Shown: piece after piece, positions 1-11,999 of the stretch | How positions within the stretch are numbered: the first letter of the stretch is position 1 | Layout of the letters: every line of letters begins with the position of its first letter | Origin: Cycas panzhihuaensis | Taxonomy: Eukaryota > Cycadophyta | DNA length: 64,000 nucleotides | NCBI GenBank assembly: GCA_023213395.1 | Contig: CM041465.1 | Span: 77,135,741-77,199,740 of the forward strand | Direction of reading: 5' to 3' | Program-made: the position numbers and the translations under genes | Notes under the pieces: generated by a model | Seen by the model: only the letters and a program-made list of their open reading frames with translations | Databases searched by the model: none | What the model was told of the DNA's origin: nothing

Positions 1-1315
1 GGTACCCTTAAGGTACCTCCATTGTATTAACAAAATATCATTATAACAACGTTATAATAGGATACACAATATTGTATATTTATAATACAAGTCATAATGG
101 AAGAGTAGGACCCACTTGCATGTGGGATAAATCAAATGTACATTAATATTCTAAGAGTATTAGAGCTAGAACATGCTAGATTTTAGTGATTTTAAACTTA
201 TTTTACTCTATTTTCTTCATTTTTTGTGGCAAATCTAAGGTTTTTTATAGTGCCAGATCTCATACATAGCTAGTTACAAGAGATTTCAGCCTCCCATAGT
301 AGATTTTGAAGCTCATTTACATCTATTTGGGGTTTTACTTAGTTTTGTTGAAGAAAATGTCTGAAAAATCACATTTTTTGCTTGTTGCAACCATATTATT
401 GATGATTTTTACTTACTAGAGAAGTAGGGTTTATAACAGCCCCACACCTATTTTTAATGCCTGATAGAGGAGTTTTCTAGAGTTTTTTTGTTGTTTTTGG
501 CTCTATTCTTCATTGTATAGTCTATTGAGAACCCTAGACTTCCATTAGGTTTGTTATACTCAATACAAGCCTCTTTTTCAAAATTTCCAATTCTACTGGG
601 CACCTATCATCATTACATCCCTTTCTCTAAAATTTTATCTTATTTCAAGTCTATTTGATCCCCCGTTAGGGTTTCACACTCCTGCTTTGGTTTGTCGTAT
701 TTGCGCGTAGGTCACATAAACCTCAAAAAAGATACTTGTGCTATTTCTGTGATATCTCTGTGATCATATATCCAATTTACAAACTGTCTAAAGTGTTAGA
801 AAGCTGATTCAGATTCTATAGTTTAGAATTATATTTGAATAGATTTAGAGTTGATTTAAAGAAGATATCAACTGCTTAAATTGACATTTATATTCACACT
901 ATTTGAGCTTTATTTTTTAAAATTTAAAGGCATTTTTTAGTTTTCTTGAGATTCTTTTACTAGATTAGGTTATGTCTTATCATTTTTAGTTATTTATTTT
1001 TTATTTTTAAGGCTAATTAAGTGCATGGTAATGTCTCATATGTAGGTGTCACTCTTGGAAGGTTGATAAAGTTAACTCTCAAAGCTTGGCCCATCAAGAG
1101 TATTCTAAACCTACCATTGTCATTTCAATTTGCTTTATTTCCTTTTCATTTAATTTATTGCTTAAAAAAAAACCTCATATATATATGAAACTCACTTAAA
1201 AAAAAAATTCACATTAAAAAAGATAACTCTTGCATTGAACCCCTATTTCTAGCCTTGCAAGGGGAACAATTAGGACCCCTGAAGTTACCACCACGTACAT
1301 GCCCTTAACTTCCTC
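1..1315. other. A+T-rich stretch without recognisable gene
   Basis: I see no reading frame, domain motif or paired repeat here. T- and A-runs dominate, with a short A-run near 1166 and 1199. It is the DNA into which Copia-1 inserted: the last five bases, ATATT, recur directly after that element. It is probably older retroelement DNA, but nothing visible ties it to a named family. Confidence 0.5.
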
Positions 1316-1320
1316 ATATT

Positions 1321-1705
1321 TGTTAGATATATTGAACACTTTACAAGTGTTACATGGGTATAGGCATTACTTTGGGTGTCTTATGGGGGTCTTTATTGGC
1401 CCATGATTTATGCACATTGTATTGAAAAACACAAGGCAGTATCTTGTAATGTTATGTCTATATATTCTTATGTAATGACACATGTAACATAAAATGATAA
1501 TTTTCATGGATGAGTCGAGGAGAAGAGTTGGAGTTTATTTATCTTTGTAATTCTTTAACTGTTGCTCATATTAATAAAAGGTCTATGCTTAGACCTAAAT
1601 CTCTTATTGTTCTTTATTGAGTACTTGACCTGTTTATGTTATTTTGTTCTTTGCATGGTTTAAAGTTTTGTTATCACATTGTTTCTCGATTATATTTTCT
1701 CTTCA
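1321..1705 (+). repeat. 5' LTR of Copia-1
   Basis: It begins TGTTAGATAT and ends CTTCA, and matches the 3' LTR over its whole length with scattered substitutions. It would carry the promoter and polyadenylation signal; AATAAAAGGTC near 1573 is a possible poly(A) signal region. The preceding bases ATATT are one half of the target duplication. Confidence 0.93.
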
Positions 1706-1707
1706 TT

Positions 1708-1720
1708 TGGTATTAGAGCT
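1708..1720 (+). promoter_or_regulatory. Primer-binding site of Copia-1
   Basis: TGGTATTAGAGCT lies two bases after the 5' LTR. It is one change from the usual plant copia site TGGTATCAGAGC, which pairs with the 3' end of initiator tRNA-Met to prime minus-strand DNA synthesis. Confidence 0.85.
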
Positions 1721-1791
1721 AAGGGTTTTAATTCTGTGGGAAATCATTTTGTAAGTAAGAGTCTTATATAGTGAACTTGAGTGCGAAGATC

Positions 1792-2560
1792 ATGGCAAGC
1801 ACTACAAAGATAGAGATTGAAAAGTTTAATGTCCAGAACTTTAAGCTGTAAAAGCTAAAGATGGAAGATATCTACATTGAGAAGGATCAATGGATCGCTT
1901 TAGTAGGAACAAAGCTTGCAACTATGGGTTACAAAAACTGGAAGAAGCTTGATCGGAAGGTAATTAGTTCGATAGGCTTATGCCTTTTAGACATGGTGTT
2001 ATTGAATATTGCTGTAGAGTTTATGACCAAAGATCTGTGGAGAAAGTTAGAGGCTTTATATAAAATAAAGTCGCTGGTTAATAAGCTATTTCTTTAGAAA
2101 AGTTGTATTCACTTAGGATGAGTGAAGAAGATGTAATTATAAATCATCTCATTACATTTAACACTGTGATGAGCTAGCTTATTTCAATTGGGGTAATAAT
2201 GTCTGAAGAAGACAAGTGTATTATCCTATTATGTTCACTTCCTGATTCTTGGGATAATCTTGTGATCATTAGTAGTACATCTGCTGCCACCTTGAAATTT
2301 GATGATGTTGTTACTACTCTATTATTAGAAGAGACAAGGTGAAAATCTTCTCAGGATTATTCAAAAGAAGCATTAGCAATGAGAGGTTGAACATTGGATT
2401 GTGACCAACAAAGGCCTAGGAATAGATGGCCAAAATTTAGAGAAAAACCCAAATCTCCAAGTAGAGGACGTTTAGTATGCTAGAGATGTGGGAAGGGTGG
2501 CTATATGAAGAGCTAGTGTCGAGGCAAGGTTGATAAGGGAAAGTTACCTGAAGCTACTTC
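1792..2560 (+). pseudogene. Copia-1 gag remnant
   Basis: The likely start is the ATG at 1792, giving MASTTKIEIEKFN. It is followed by the usual copia opening in which a Trp has become a stop before KLKMEDIYIEKDQW. Gag forms the particle that packages element RNA. A zinc knuckle lies at 2478-2519 with three cysteines in CCHC spacing, but the histidine position is Tyr (CAT to TAT) and a stop stands just before the last Cys. Stops and at least one frame change break the gene. The longest open piece is 1861-2097. No function is expected. Confidence 0.88.
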
Positions 2561-2564
2561 TTCC

Positions 2565-5500
2565 ATGGTAGCAAAAACCTCCGATGAAGCTAATGGCAAT
2601 GTTTATTTAGCAACTTCAGGTAAGTTATCAAATATTGAGCCCTGGTTAATTGACTTTGATGCTTCGTTTCATGTTACTCCCCATAGGGACTGGTTTTGTG
2701 AATACACATGGATTGATGGAGGTGAAGTATTTCTTGGGGATCATTACCGATATAAAATTATGGGTCATGGAAGGGTAAAGGTTTGATTTAGGAATGGAAG
2801 GGTTAAAACTATCCTTGATATGAGTCATATTCCTGGTTTGGTTATGAGTCTGTTGTGTGTTAGTTAATTGGGTGATGTAGGAATATAAGTGATCTTTAAT
2901 AAAGATAGTTATAGAATGGTTCGATGAGTATTGGTATTAGCAAGAGGGGTCTGATTTATAATACTATACAAGCTTAATGTAAGTACGATGTGTGCTGGAA
3001 GTTATAGTCCAGCTATTATAGAAAGTAGCAATAATAAAGGTGGGACTCAAATATCGCTTACAGGTAAGACTATGTTGTGGCATCAGAGATTAGGCCATAT
3101 TGGAGAGAAAGGCCTCCATGATTTATTCTCTAAAGATATGGCTGAAGACATCTCTAGAATTAATGGCTCATTTGGTTTTGATTTCTGCGAGCATTATGTA
3201 TATGGTAAACAGAATTGTGTCAGTTTTCCTTCAAGCTTGAAGAGAGCAAAGGGTATTTTATAATTGGTGCACAATGATGTTTTTGGACTGATTGATGTAC
3301 CCTCATTGGGTGCGTCTAAATAGTTTATCTCATTCATAAATGATTTCTTAAGAAAGACATGGTTATACTTTCTCAAGTAAAAATTTAAAGTCTTTAGTAA
3401 ATTCCAAGAATTCAAGGCCTTAGTCGAGAATCAAAGTGACAAGTGGATCAAGGTACTGAGGACTAATAATGGAGGTGAGTTTTGCTTAAAGGAGTTTAAT
3501 AAGTTCTGTAAGCAGTATGGGATAGTAAGGTAAAAGAAAACTCCTTATACGCCATAGTAGAATAGAGTTGCTGAAAGGATGAATAGGACCTTACTAGAGA
3601 GATCAAGGAGTATGCTCAGTGCTACTAGATTAGAGAAGAAATTCTAGGAAGAGGCTATGATGACTGCAAGCTACTTGATAAACAGATCATCGACAACTAC
3701 CTTAGTATACAAAACACCTAAAAAAGTGTAGTCTGGTAAGAAACCATCTCTTAGTCATCTTAGAGTTTTTGGTTATGAAGCTTTTGTGCATGTTCCTAAA
3801 TAATAAAAGACTAAGCTTGATTTTAAAGTATAAAAGACTATTTTCATTGGTTATGGTAAAGGTGTTAAAGGGTATAAACTTTATAACCTTGAAATATAAA
3901 AGGTTGTGTATAGCTATGATGTTGTATTTAGAGAGGAGATTAAGTCTATAAAGCATGATGAATAACTAAAGGAGGAACACTCTAAGAAGGTATGATTTGA
4001 AGTAAGGGATGAAGATTCTACATCAGAATATGAGTCAGTTGAAGAGAAAGAACCAGTTGTAGAGGTAGATCAACCTCAAGAACCCCACATCTTGAGGAGA
4101 TCAACTTATGAGAGAAGACAACCTGACAGGTATATTCTTAAAGACTTTCATTGCTCCTCTTTCGTTTTATTTGCTATAAATGGTGATCTAGGTACTGTTT
4201 GGGAAGCTCTAGAGTCAAAAGAGAGTCAACTCTGAATGAAGTCTATGTAAGAAGAAATCATGGACTTAGACAAAAATAATATGTGGGATTTAGTAGATAT
4301 GCCTGATGGTAGAAAACCTATTGATAACAAATGGATCTTCAAGAAGAAGTTCTACGCATATGGTACTATGGAAAAATACTAGGATCGCTTAGTAGCAAAG
4401 GGCTATTCCCAGGTCCAGGGAATAGATTTTGGGGAGATATTTTCTCCTGTTGCAAAAGTTGCTTCAATTAGATTTTTATTGGATATAATAGCTGCCTATG
4501 ACTTTGAGGTGGATCAAAATCTTCATGGTGACCTTAAGGAAGAAATTTATATATTGTAGCCTGAAGGGTTTGAAGTTGCAAAGAAGGAGAATATAGTATG
4601 TATGTTAAAGAAGTCATTATATGACTTGAAACAATCACTAAAGATGTGGTATTAGAACTTTGATTCACATATATTAGCGGATGGCTTTGTGCATAGTAAA
4701 GTAGATCATTGTGTTTATTATAAGTAGGTTGGTGATCATTTGTTATTCTAGCTTTATATGTTGATGACATCCTTTTAGTTGGTAACAATAAAGAAATGAA
4801 CTAACTTGTGAGAGACCAATTAGCATCTCACATTGCGATGAAGGACCTTAGTGCTGTACATTTTATTTTGGGCATTAAGATTAAAAGGATAAGAGAAACA
4901 GAAAGATTTGGCTTAGGTAAAAGATAGTACATTAAAATAATATTACAATGGTTCATGTTGCAAGATAGTAAACCAATTAATATTCCTCTTCATCCTAGTT
5001 TAAAATTATTAGTTGAATAATTCCCAAAGACCCACCAAGAAGTTGAAGACATGGGATTTGTCCCTTATACTAGTGTTGTTGGCAACCTGATGTATGCAAT
5101 GGTTTGCACTCAACCAGACATTGCCCGTGCAATGGGAGTAGTTAGTAGGTATATGTCAAACCTAAGCAGGGAGTATTGGGTGGTTGTGAAAAGGATTTTT
5201 AACTACCTACGAGGTACATTAGACTATAGAATTTGCTATGAAGGAGATCCTATGGAGAGTAGAACAATAAACCTAAGAGGTTTTGTTGATGTTGATTGGG
5301 CTAGAGATCTTGACAACAGAAGATCTACAAGTGAGTATGTTTTTACCCTTTGTGGTGGCACAATCAACTAGATGAGTAAAAGACAAGAAGTTGTGGTACT
5401 TTCTAGCATAGAAGCAGAGTATATGGAAGCTACTCATGTGTGTAAGGAAGTGGTTTGGTTACATAGATTATGTACAGATATTGGTTTTAAGTAGGATGTT

Positions 5501-5730
5501 GTGAGGATAGATTATGATAGTTCAAGTGTAATCTACCTAGCAAAGAGCCTCATTTTTCATGCTCAGTCGAATCATATTGATGTGTAGTTCTATTTTGTGA
5601 GGGAAATAGTTCAAGATCATAAGGTGGATTTGCAGAAGATTGTTACATAAGAAAATGTTGCTGACTCATTGACTAAGATTATTAGCACATAAAAATTTAG
5701 ATGGTGTAGAGTTGTAATGGGTGTTTGTGA
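2565..5730 (+). pseudogene. Copia-1 pol remnant (PR-IN-RT-RNase H)
   Basis: Domains read in copia order. Protease is at about 2643, where the active-site DSGA has become DFDA, so catalysis is lost. The integrase leader LWHQRLGH is at about 3075. Integrase core pieces are at about 3270-3640, where [11 protein letters not shown] has decayed to TP, two stops, NRVAER. Reverse transcriptase is at about 4230-4900, with YVDD intact at 4757-4768. RNase H is at about 5051-5700, where SSIEAEY is legible. More than twenty in-frame stops occur, mostly TAG at expected Gln or Trp codons. It is a dead copy. Confidence 0.92.
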
Positions 5731-5778
5731 TTTTGGCATTCAGTAGTTGTGTATGTAGGTGGTCTTGAAAAGTATTCA

Positions 5779-5791
5779 ACAAGTAGGAGAT
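5779..5791 (+). promoter_or_regulatory. Polypurine tract of Copia-1
   Basis: A purine-rich run (AAGTAGGAGA) abuts the 3' LTR. In LTR elements this RNase H-resistant primer starts plus-strand synthesis. Its position one base before the LTR's TG supports the LTR boundary. Confidence 0.7.
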
Positions 5792-6177
5792 TGTTAAATA
5801 TGTTAAACACTTTGCAAGTGTTACATTGGTATATGAATTACCTTGGGTGTCTTATGGGGGTCTTTGTTGGCCCATGGTTTATGCCCATTATATTATAAAA
5901 CCACAAGGCAGTATTTTGTAATATTATGTCTATATATTCTTATATAATGACACATGTAACATGAAATAATAATGGTCATGGATGAGTTGAGGAGAAGAGT
6001 TGGGGTTTATTAATCTTTGTAATTCTTTAGCTATTACTTAAATTAATAAAAGGTCTCTGCTTAGACCTGAATCTCCCAGTGTTCTTTATTGAGTGCTTGA
6101 CTTATTCATGTTATTTTATTTTTTACATGGTTCAAAGTTTTGTTATCACATTACTTCTGTGGTTATATTTCTATTCA
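5792..6177 (+). repeat. 3' LTR of Copia-1
   Basis: It begins TGTTAAATAT and ends ATTCA, then ATATT (the second half of the target duplication). It aligns end to end with 1321-1705. Differences are mainly transitions, consistent with age and methylation-driven decay. Confidence 0.93.
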
Positions 6178-6603
6178 ATATTGGAAGAGAAATGTAATTG
6201 GCTATAAGGTGTAATAGGTGATAGGATGAGGAGGAGACCTTATCTTTTGGAGTTTGAAGACCGGGCTAGACCTAGGGGGGTGAGTGCCTTGGTTAGTAAG
6301 TTTTTATCACTAGATCTATCATTCAACATAAGACTAGCATAGGTGGGGAAACGAATCAAGGGGGTCTTAGGACCTTATTAGTAGCCCACATACTAAGGTA
6401 TATTGAGCCCTTGATCTTATGTATCGGTATATCGGGTCTCTCATTTGCCACTTGTGGGCAAGCACCATTAGATAGGATAGCAACTGAGAGCTTTCCTAGT
6501 GGCATTTTGCCTTAGAATCCTAGATTAGAAGCCACTTAGGTAGATTAGTACCTTATCACATGAAAATTTTTAAAATATAAAACACAAAAAAACCTTTTAA
6601 ATA

Positions 6604-7945
6604 TGGCATCACAAATTCTTCTTTCTAACAACATAAAACTCAATGGTATTAATAACTTTATACTTTGAGAAAAGTAAGTCAAAAACTTGCTTACCATGAA
6701 TGAATATTGGGCCTATGAGAATGGGGATATACCCATGCCTAAGCCCACCTAAGATCCTAATGATATTGCTAAAACTATTCCACTTGATCTTGTAGCCTTA
6801 GTAAACTTCAAAGCTAAGGACAACATAGTATTATCCTTCCTCTACTTGGCAGTTGAAGATCAAGTGGATTAAAACATTGAAATAGCACAATACTCAAATG
6901 AAGCTTGGACCATACTTTATTCACTCTATCAGAGGAAGGATGAACCTAGGTCTTTTACCATTAAGGCTCACCTATTTGCCATGCCTTTTGCCAAAAACAT
7001 TACAAATCATTTGATTGAAGTCAAAACCATTAGAAACTAATTGATTATCCTTGGTGAGCCTCCTTCTGACCATGACTTAATCTCTAGTATTATAAACATT
7101 CTATCCATTGAATACAACTCCTTTATCTCCAAATTATATGATAATTATTCTAAGATAGACTTCATAACCTTTAAGGGGATCTTACTTTGAGAGAAAAATA
7201 TTCTTAACTAATTAGGGGTGACATCGACATCTAAATCAGCTCCTACCTTTGTAGCCTGAAACTCAAAAAAGGGTAAGACTGTTAATAGAGCATCCCAATA
7301 GCTCAGTCAATAACAAGACCTAGCTCAAATCTTGGACTCTCTCTCTATAACATAAGAGTCATATAAGTAGCCAACTTAATAGAATCTTTTAGCACCTCCT
7401 CCTCTTCCTGACCAAATCAGTAGCCCCAGTAGTCACATCATCAACCATAGGGACGATCTCAGAAGAACCGGTAGGGAAAATAAAATCTAACTTGCCTCTA
7501 CTATGGAAAATATGGACACCTAACTATTGAATATAAGAGAAGATAGGCTAATTTATAACTCTTATAAAACTAAGGGAGCTAAGCATATAGGCTAGTTTAT
7601 TAACAACCACCCCCTATTTATCAATAAGGAGCACCCACATACCATTAAGGAGGCTGTAGTTACAATCAACAAAGATAAGGAGCTTATTATCAATAAGGAG
7701 AACCATGCCCTCCTCAAGAAGCCCCCTTTCCACAACAAGAAGGCCCTTATTATCAACATAGTGGTCCTATTTAGCAACAAGGAGGCCCTTTCTATCCATA
7801 AGAGGGGTTATCATATCAACCTCAAGGCCAATTCTATCAACAAAATTAGAATCCAAGGCCTACACAAGGATAAAGACCTAAAAATAGGTAACGATTCTCA
7901 AATAGGAATCAAAGGAACTAATAATACAATCAACAATAAGGTGGT
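6604..7945 (+). pseudogene. Copia-2 gag remnant
   Basis: An ATG at 6604 opens MASQILLSNNIKLNG, a typical copia gag N-terminus of the UBN2 type. A stop replaces the Trp before the EK motif. Readable gag continues through about 7190 (AWTILYSLYQRKDEPRS and following). The stretch from about 7590 to 7945 is repetitive and rich in Gln and Asn codons (QGGP- and QQQ-like), as in the low-complexity C-terminus of many copia gags. I see no intact zinc knuckle. Stops and frame changes abolish the product. Confidence 0.82.
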
Positions 7946-7948
7946 AAT

Positions 7949-10900
7949 ATGGGAGATAGTCAAGATTCCTCCTCCCACAAGCTACTTTTTGTAGCATTGT
8001 CCTCTCAACTTGATGAGACCACATGGCTTCTTGATTGTAGTGCAACAAGACACATGATAGATTTTAAAAACATATTAGAAGAGACCCAACCAATCAACAC
8101 TCAAATGGTCATATTTGGAAACAACATGACTTGTAATGTAACCAAAATTGATATGGCACTAATCACATTGAAGAACTCCAAAATTAGATACCACATTAGT
8201 AATGTATTCCTTGTACCTGATATGAAGATGAACCTGCTTTCTATTAGCCAAATGAATAAGCAGAACTTAGATGTCCTCTTTAGCTAAGGTGTTTGTAAAA
8301 TTATAGATCATGTTATGAGTAAACTTGTGGCCATAGGACATGAAGATGATGGATTATATAGTCTAAATGGTGTCCCTCTTTCTACTACTCTTGAATATGA
8401 ATCCTACCTAATAGCCAACACAACTCAATGTGATAAGGGGAAGGATGTAATTAAGGAAGATTCCTCTTATATACCTAAACCAAGAGAATGCTCCTACTCA
8501 AAAGATGAAGTGACCACAAATAGATCCAAAGACCACCTCCAACATTAATACCTAGGTCATTTGAATATGTAAAGCTTGAACCTTATGTTTAGGCTCAAAA
8601 TAGTATATGGCCTAACCAAAATCAAGAGATACCAAAACATATGTGGGGAATGCCTAAAGGGAAAACAACAAAAATAAAAAGTCCCTTCTAAGAATGCATG
8701 GAGAGCTTCACAATCATTAGAGTTGATACATTCTAATATTTATGGCCTTATATCCACCCAATCTCTTAATGGTAGTTGGTATTTTATTACCTCCATGGAT
8801 GACTTCTCAAGGAAAGTATAGGTCTTCTTCTTGAGAAATAAATATCAAGCCCTAAATAGATTCAAAGAGTTCAAAGCTACTACTAAAAATAAAAGTAGGA
8901 TGAGAATCAAAACCCTTAGATCTAATAATGGTGGTGAGTGCATTTCAAATTAGTTCAATAATTTTTGCAAAGAACATGGCATCCTACATCAAATTTCTGC
9001 TTCTCACACACCCCAACAAAATGGTGTAGCTAAAAGGATAAATTAGACTTTGATTAATAAAGGAAAAACCATGCTTAGTGCAACCAACCTTGCCACTAGA
9101 TTTTGGGTTGATGCCATTGCCATGACTGCTTACTTAAACAACATAAGTCCCATAGTTGTGGTTAGGAACATTACTCCTAAAGAAGCTTGGTCAGGTCAAA
9201 AACCATATTTAGTTCACTTGAGGGTCTTTAGATGTACATCATACAAACATATCCCAAAGGATAATAGGAAAAAGCTTGATGACAAGAGCCTTAAGTGCAT
9301 CTTCCTTAGCTATGTACCTTGTTGTAAAGCCTATAAAGTCTTTGACACAAGTAGTAACCAAGCTTACATGACTCAAGATGTAATCTTTCTAGAAGAGCCA
9401 CATATATTGACACCTCCTCCACATCAGATTATAGTAGAAGATGAAGTTGGTATGACATAAGTGACCCTTGGACAAACTTTGGATCCACCTATACTAGCTT
9501 ACTCCTACACTCCTAGTCCATCATTAGTTCTAATAGCTTCTTTGTCATCCACTCAAGCAAGCACAAATTTGCCTCCTATTTCAATTGATGACCTTTAGGT
9601 GGAAGCCACTAAGTTTTAACCACCTTCTAAGAGGGTACAACAACTTTTAAAGGATCCTCCTCCTCCCATAGTTGCAAAGTGGCCTTCCAAGATAAGACAC
9701 TCCATAAACTTTACTCTCATAGCACGTGTTCTCGAAACTCTTGAGCCTTCCACATTTGAGGAGGCAGTCAAAGATCAAATATGGAAAGCAATTATGGATA
9801 AAAAGATGAATTCTATCTTAAAAAATAACACTTGGGAGTTGACTGAATTGCCACCTGGGAAGAAAAAATTTACTGTACATGGATATATAAGATAAAGTTC
9901 CATGCAAATAGTATCGTAGAGCATCATAAAGCTTGACTTGTTGTAAGAGGTTTTAAACAACATGAAGGAATTAACTATGATGAGACCTTTGCACTAGTAG
10001 CCAACATGACCATATTTCATTTGGTTATGTCCCTACTAGCCTAATTTGGATGGTTTATTGTATGTAGGTAGTTAAGTTACAACCTTTTATTTTATCTATA
10101 GCAGTTGCAACTAACTTAGATCATAGTAGGTATAAATATTATGATGAAAGGATATAAAAGCAGTAGTTGTTTTTTATAAACAATCACGATCCATTGGCTT
10201 TTGCCACATGGGAGGAGTTTCACCAAAATTTTGTATTATTATAAGTCATTCTGTATCTACTATTCTAAGTTGGCTCTGGTTGTGAGAGAACCAGAGCAAC
10301 CCATTATAATACAATGATTATGGTTTTTATACTCTTATATATTATTGCTCAGTAACGAATGTTGCAACTATTTGATTCCTGTGCTTATTCCATATGAGAT
10401 TTCGAACATGGCACAGATTGAATGGCCTACTTACCAAATGGATGTGAAGAGTACTTATTGGTTTGGTTATATCCCTAGCAGCCTAATTTGGATGGCTTGT
10501 TTACCAAATAGATGTGAAGAGTGCTTTCCTTAATGGAGAGCTCAAAGAAGAGGTTTTCTTAAAACAACCCCTAGGCTATGCTATTCTAGGATAAGAACAC
10601 TTACTTCGTAGACTCAAGAAAGCTCTTTATGGACTCAAGCATGAACCACACGCCTGGTATGCAAAGATAGATATCTTTCTCACATAGAATGGATTCAATC
10701 ATTCACCCTCTGACCTTGATCTCTACATTTGGGTTAGAGACAATTTGATCACTATCATTGTACTTTATGTGGATGACTTTGCTATCATTAACAATGATAC
10801 AGATGGAATTTCTTAGCTCCAATCAGAGTTAAAGAGTAATTTTGAGATGACTAACCTTAGCCTACTTTACTACTTCCTTAGAATTGAAGTTTGGTAAGAA

Positions 10901-11720
10901 CTAGGACACATCCTCCTAACTCAAAGTAAGTATGCCAATAAACTCTTAGAAAGATTTATGATGAGAGAATGAAAGTTTGCACTAATTCCCCATGGAGACA
11001 AGAACCAAGTTAAACCTAGATGAACAAGGAAAATCTTTTGATCTCACTTTGTACTAGCAGTTAGTTGGGAGTCTCATATATTTCACTTACACTTACTTAG
11101 ACATCTCATATGCAGTAGGGATTTTCTCTAGGTATATGTCACAACCCAAAGTGTCCCATTAGAAAGTAGCCACTAGGATCCTCAAATATATCCATGGCAC
11201 TCATTAGTTTGGCCTTAAGTACAACAAGACTGATTCACCTACTCTAAAAAGACATATAGATGTTGATTGGGCTAGTTGCCAAGATACACGTCATTCAACT
11301 TTAGGCTATAGTTTTGATATGAACTCAACTGTAATCTTATGGAGATATAAAAAGTAAATCACTATTGCCCTTTCCTCCACTGAAGTAGAATATAAAGTAG
11401 TTGCCCATGCTACAATTGAGTTGATTTGGCTCAGAAGGATTCTCATTGAGTATGGACTTTAACAGACTTCATTAACCATCTTGCACTATGACAATCAAAG
11501 TGTATTGAAGATGACAAAGAATCTTGTATTCCATACTAGAACCAAGTACATTGAGGTCACGATCACTTTATCCCTGAGCATGCCCAAAATGGAGAAGGTG
11601 ATCTCATCTACCATCCTACTAAAGATTGAGTTATAAACATATTCACTAAAGTACTTGGTAAATTGAAGTTTGAATGGTTTAGATTTGACCTCGGCATCTG
11701 AAGAAATGAAGTTGCTATTA
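7949..11720 (+). pseudogene. Copia-2 pol remnant (PR-IN-RT-RNase H)
   Basis: Protease is in the 7949-8287 frame, where DSGATRHM has become DCSATRHM, with the usual tail LVPDMKMNLLSISQ. The integrase leader is at about 8545, and the core runs about 8730-9040 ([17 protein letters not shown]). The 9050-9460 frame holds the integrase C-terminus (AYLNN, LRVFRC, PKDNRKKLD). Reverse transcriptase begins at about 9740 and resumes after an insert, with YVDD at 10766-10777. RNase H follows at about 11205-11700 (DVDWASCQDTRHS, ALSSTEVEY). Several frameshifts and stops make it non-functional. Confidence 0.88.
10021..10505 (+). repeat. Tandem duplication with insert inside Copia-2 reverse transcriptase
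   Basis: The RT segment that should read once (ISLxAxFGWLVYQxDVKSAF) is present twice. Its first half lies at 10021-10055 and again at 10459-10492. Its second half lies at about 10417-10456 and again at 10493-10520. Between the halves of the first copy sits about 360 bp of unrelated non-coding DNA (about 10056-10416). That insert holds a perfect 9-bp stem with a 7-base loop at 10273-10297 (GCTCTGGTT / AACCAGAGC). It may be a small transposon with a duplicated target, but I see no convincing terminal inverted repeats. Confidence 0.7.
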
Positions 11721-11728
11721 AGGGAGGG

Positions 11729-11999
11729 TGTTAAGACTTCCTAACATCTCCTTTATTTCTTCACACCTTTACATGTTAATATTATACAAAAGGACCTTTT
11801 TATATAGTTGAATCACATTGGATAGTGAGGCCAGGTCCATTTCTTATGTCATTAAGTTAGCCTATCCCAATGCATTATAATCTTGGCAGATGGTTGTAAA
11901 TATTGCCCTACAACTTTGTGCTTCATGTTATATTTTAATTAATGCAAAATCTTTGCCTGAGAGAGCCTACGGTGTGGCAAATTTGCCCATACACTTACA
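11729..11999 (+). repeat. 3' LTR of Copia-2 (right edge uncertain)
   Basis: It starts TGTTAAGACTTCC directly after the polypurine tract. An LTR-style downstream segment, AATGCAAAATCTTTGCCTGA, lies at about 11941, and TTACA at about 12000 is a plausible end. Alternatively the LTR runs on to ATTCTTCA at 12159, just before a primer-site-like TGGTATTAGAG (12162), which would place a second internal region directly behind it. Without the 5' copy the edge cannot be fixed. Confidence 0.6.

Larger units (their letters stand above)
1321..6177 (+). mobile_element. Copia-1: complete but decayed Ty1/copia LTR retrotransposon
   Basis: The element has two LTRs of 385 and 386 bp, a tRNA-Met-type primer site, gag, then protease, integrase, reverse transcriptase and RNase H in copia order, and a polypurine tract. 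The 5-bp target duplication ATATT lies at 1316-1320 and 6178-6182. The LTRs start TGTT and end TTCA, and by eye differ at roughly one base in nine. The LWHQRLGH integrase leader and the way protease follows gag resemble the Tork/Tnt1-like group, which is an inference. Many in-frame stops show it cannot encode its own proteins. Confidence 0.95.
6183..11999 (+). mobile_element. Copia-2: Ty1/copia element lacking a visible 5' LTR
   Basis: A leader of about 420 bp (6183-6603) precedes gag, followed by a decayed pol in copia order, a strong polypurine tract (AAGGGAGGG, 11719-11727) and an LTR starting at 11729. I could not find a matching 5' LTR upstream. Copia-1 lies inserted immediately before the leader, and the sequence before Copia-1 does not resemble the 3' LTR. 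The 5' end is therefore either lost or too diverged to see. The reverse transcriptase is interrupted by a duplication and insert at 10021-10505. Confidence 0.8.

Noticed and set aside
10056-10416. Solo LTR starting TGTATGTAGG and ending TTCGAACA
   Set aside because: The five bases on either side do not match and no second copy is in the window; kept only as an undefined insert.
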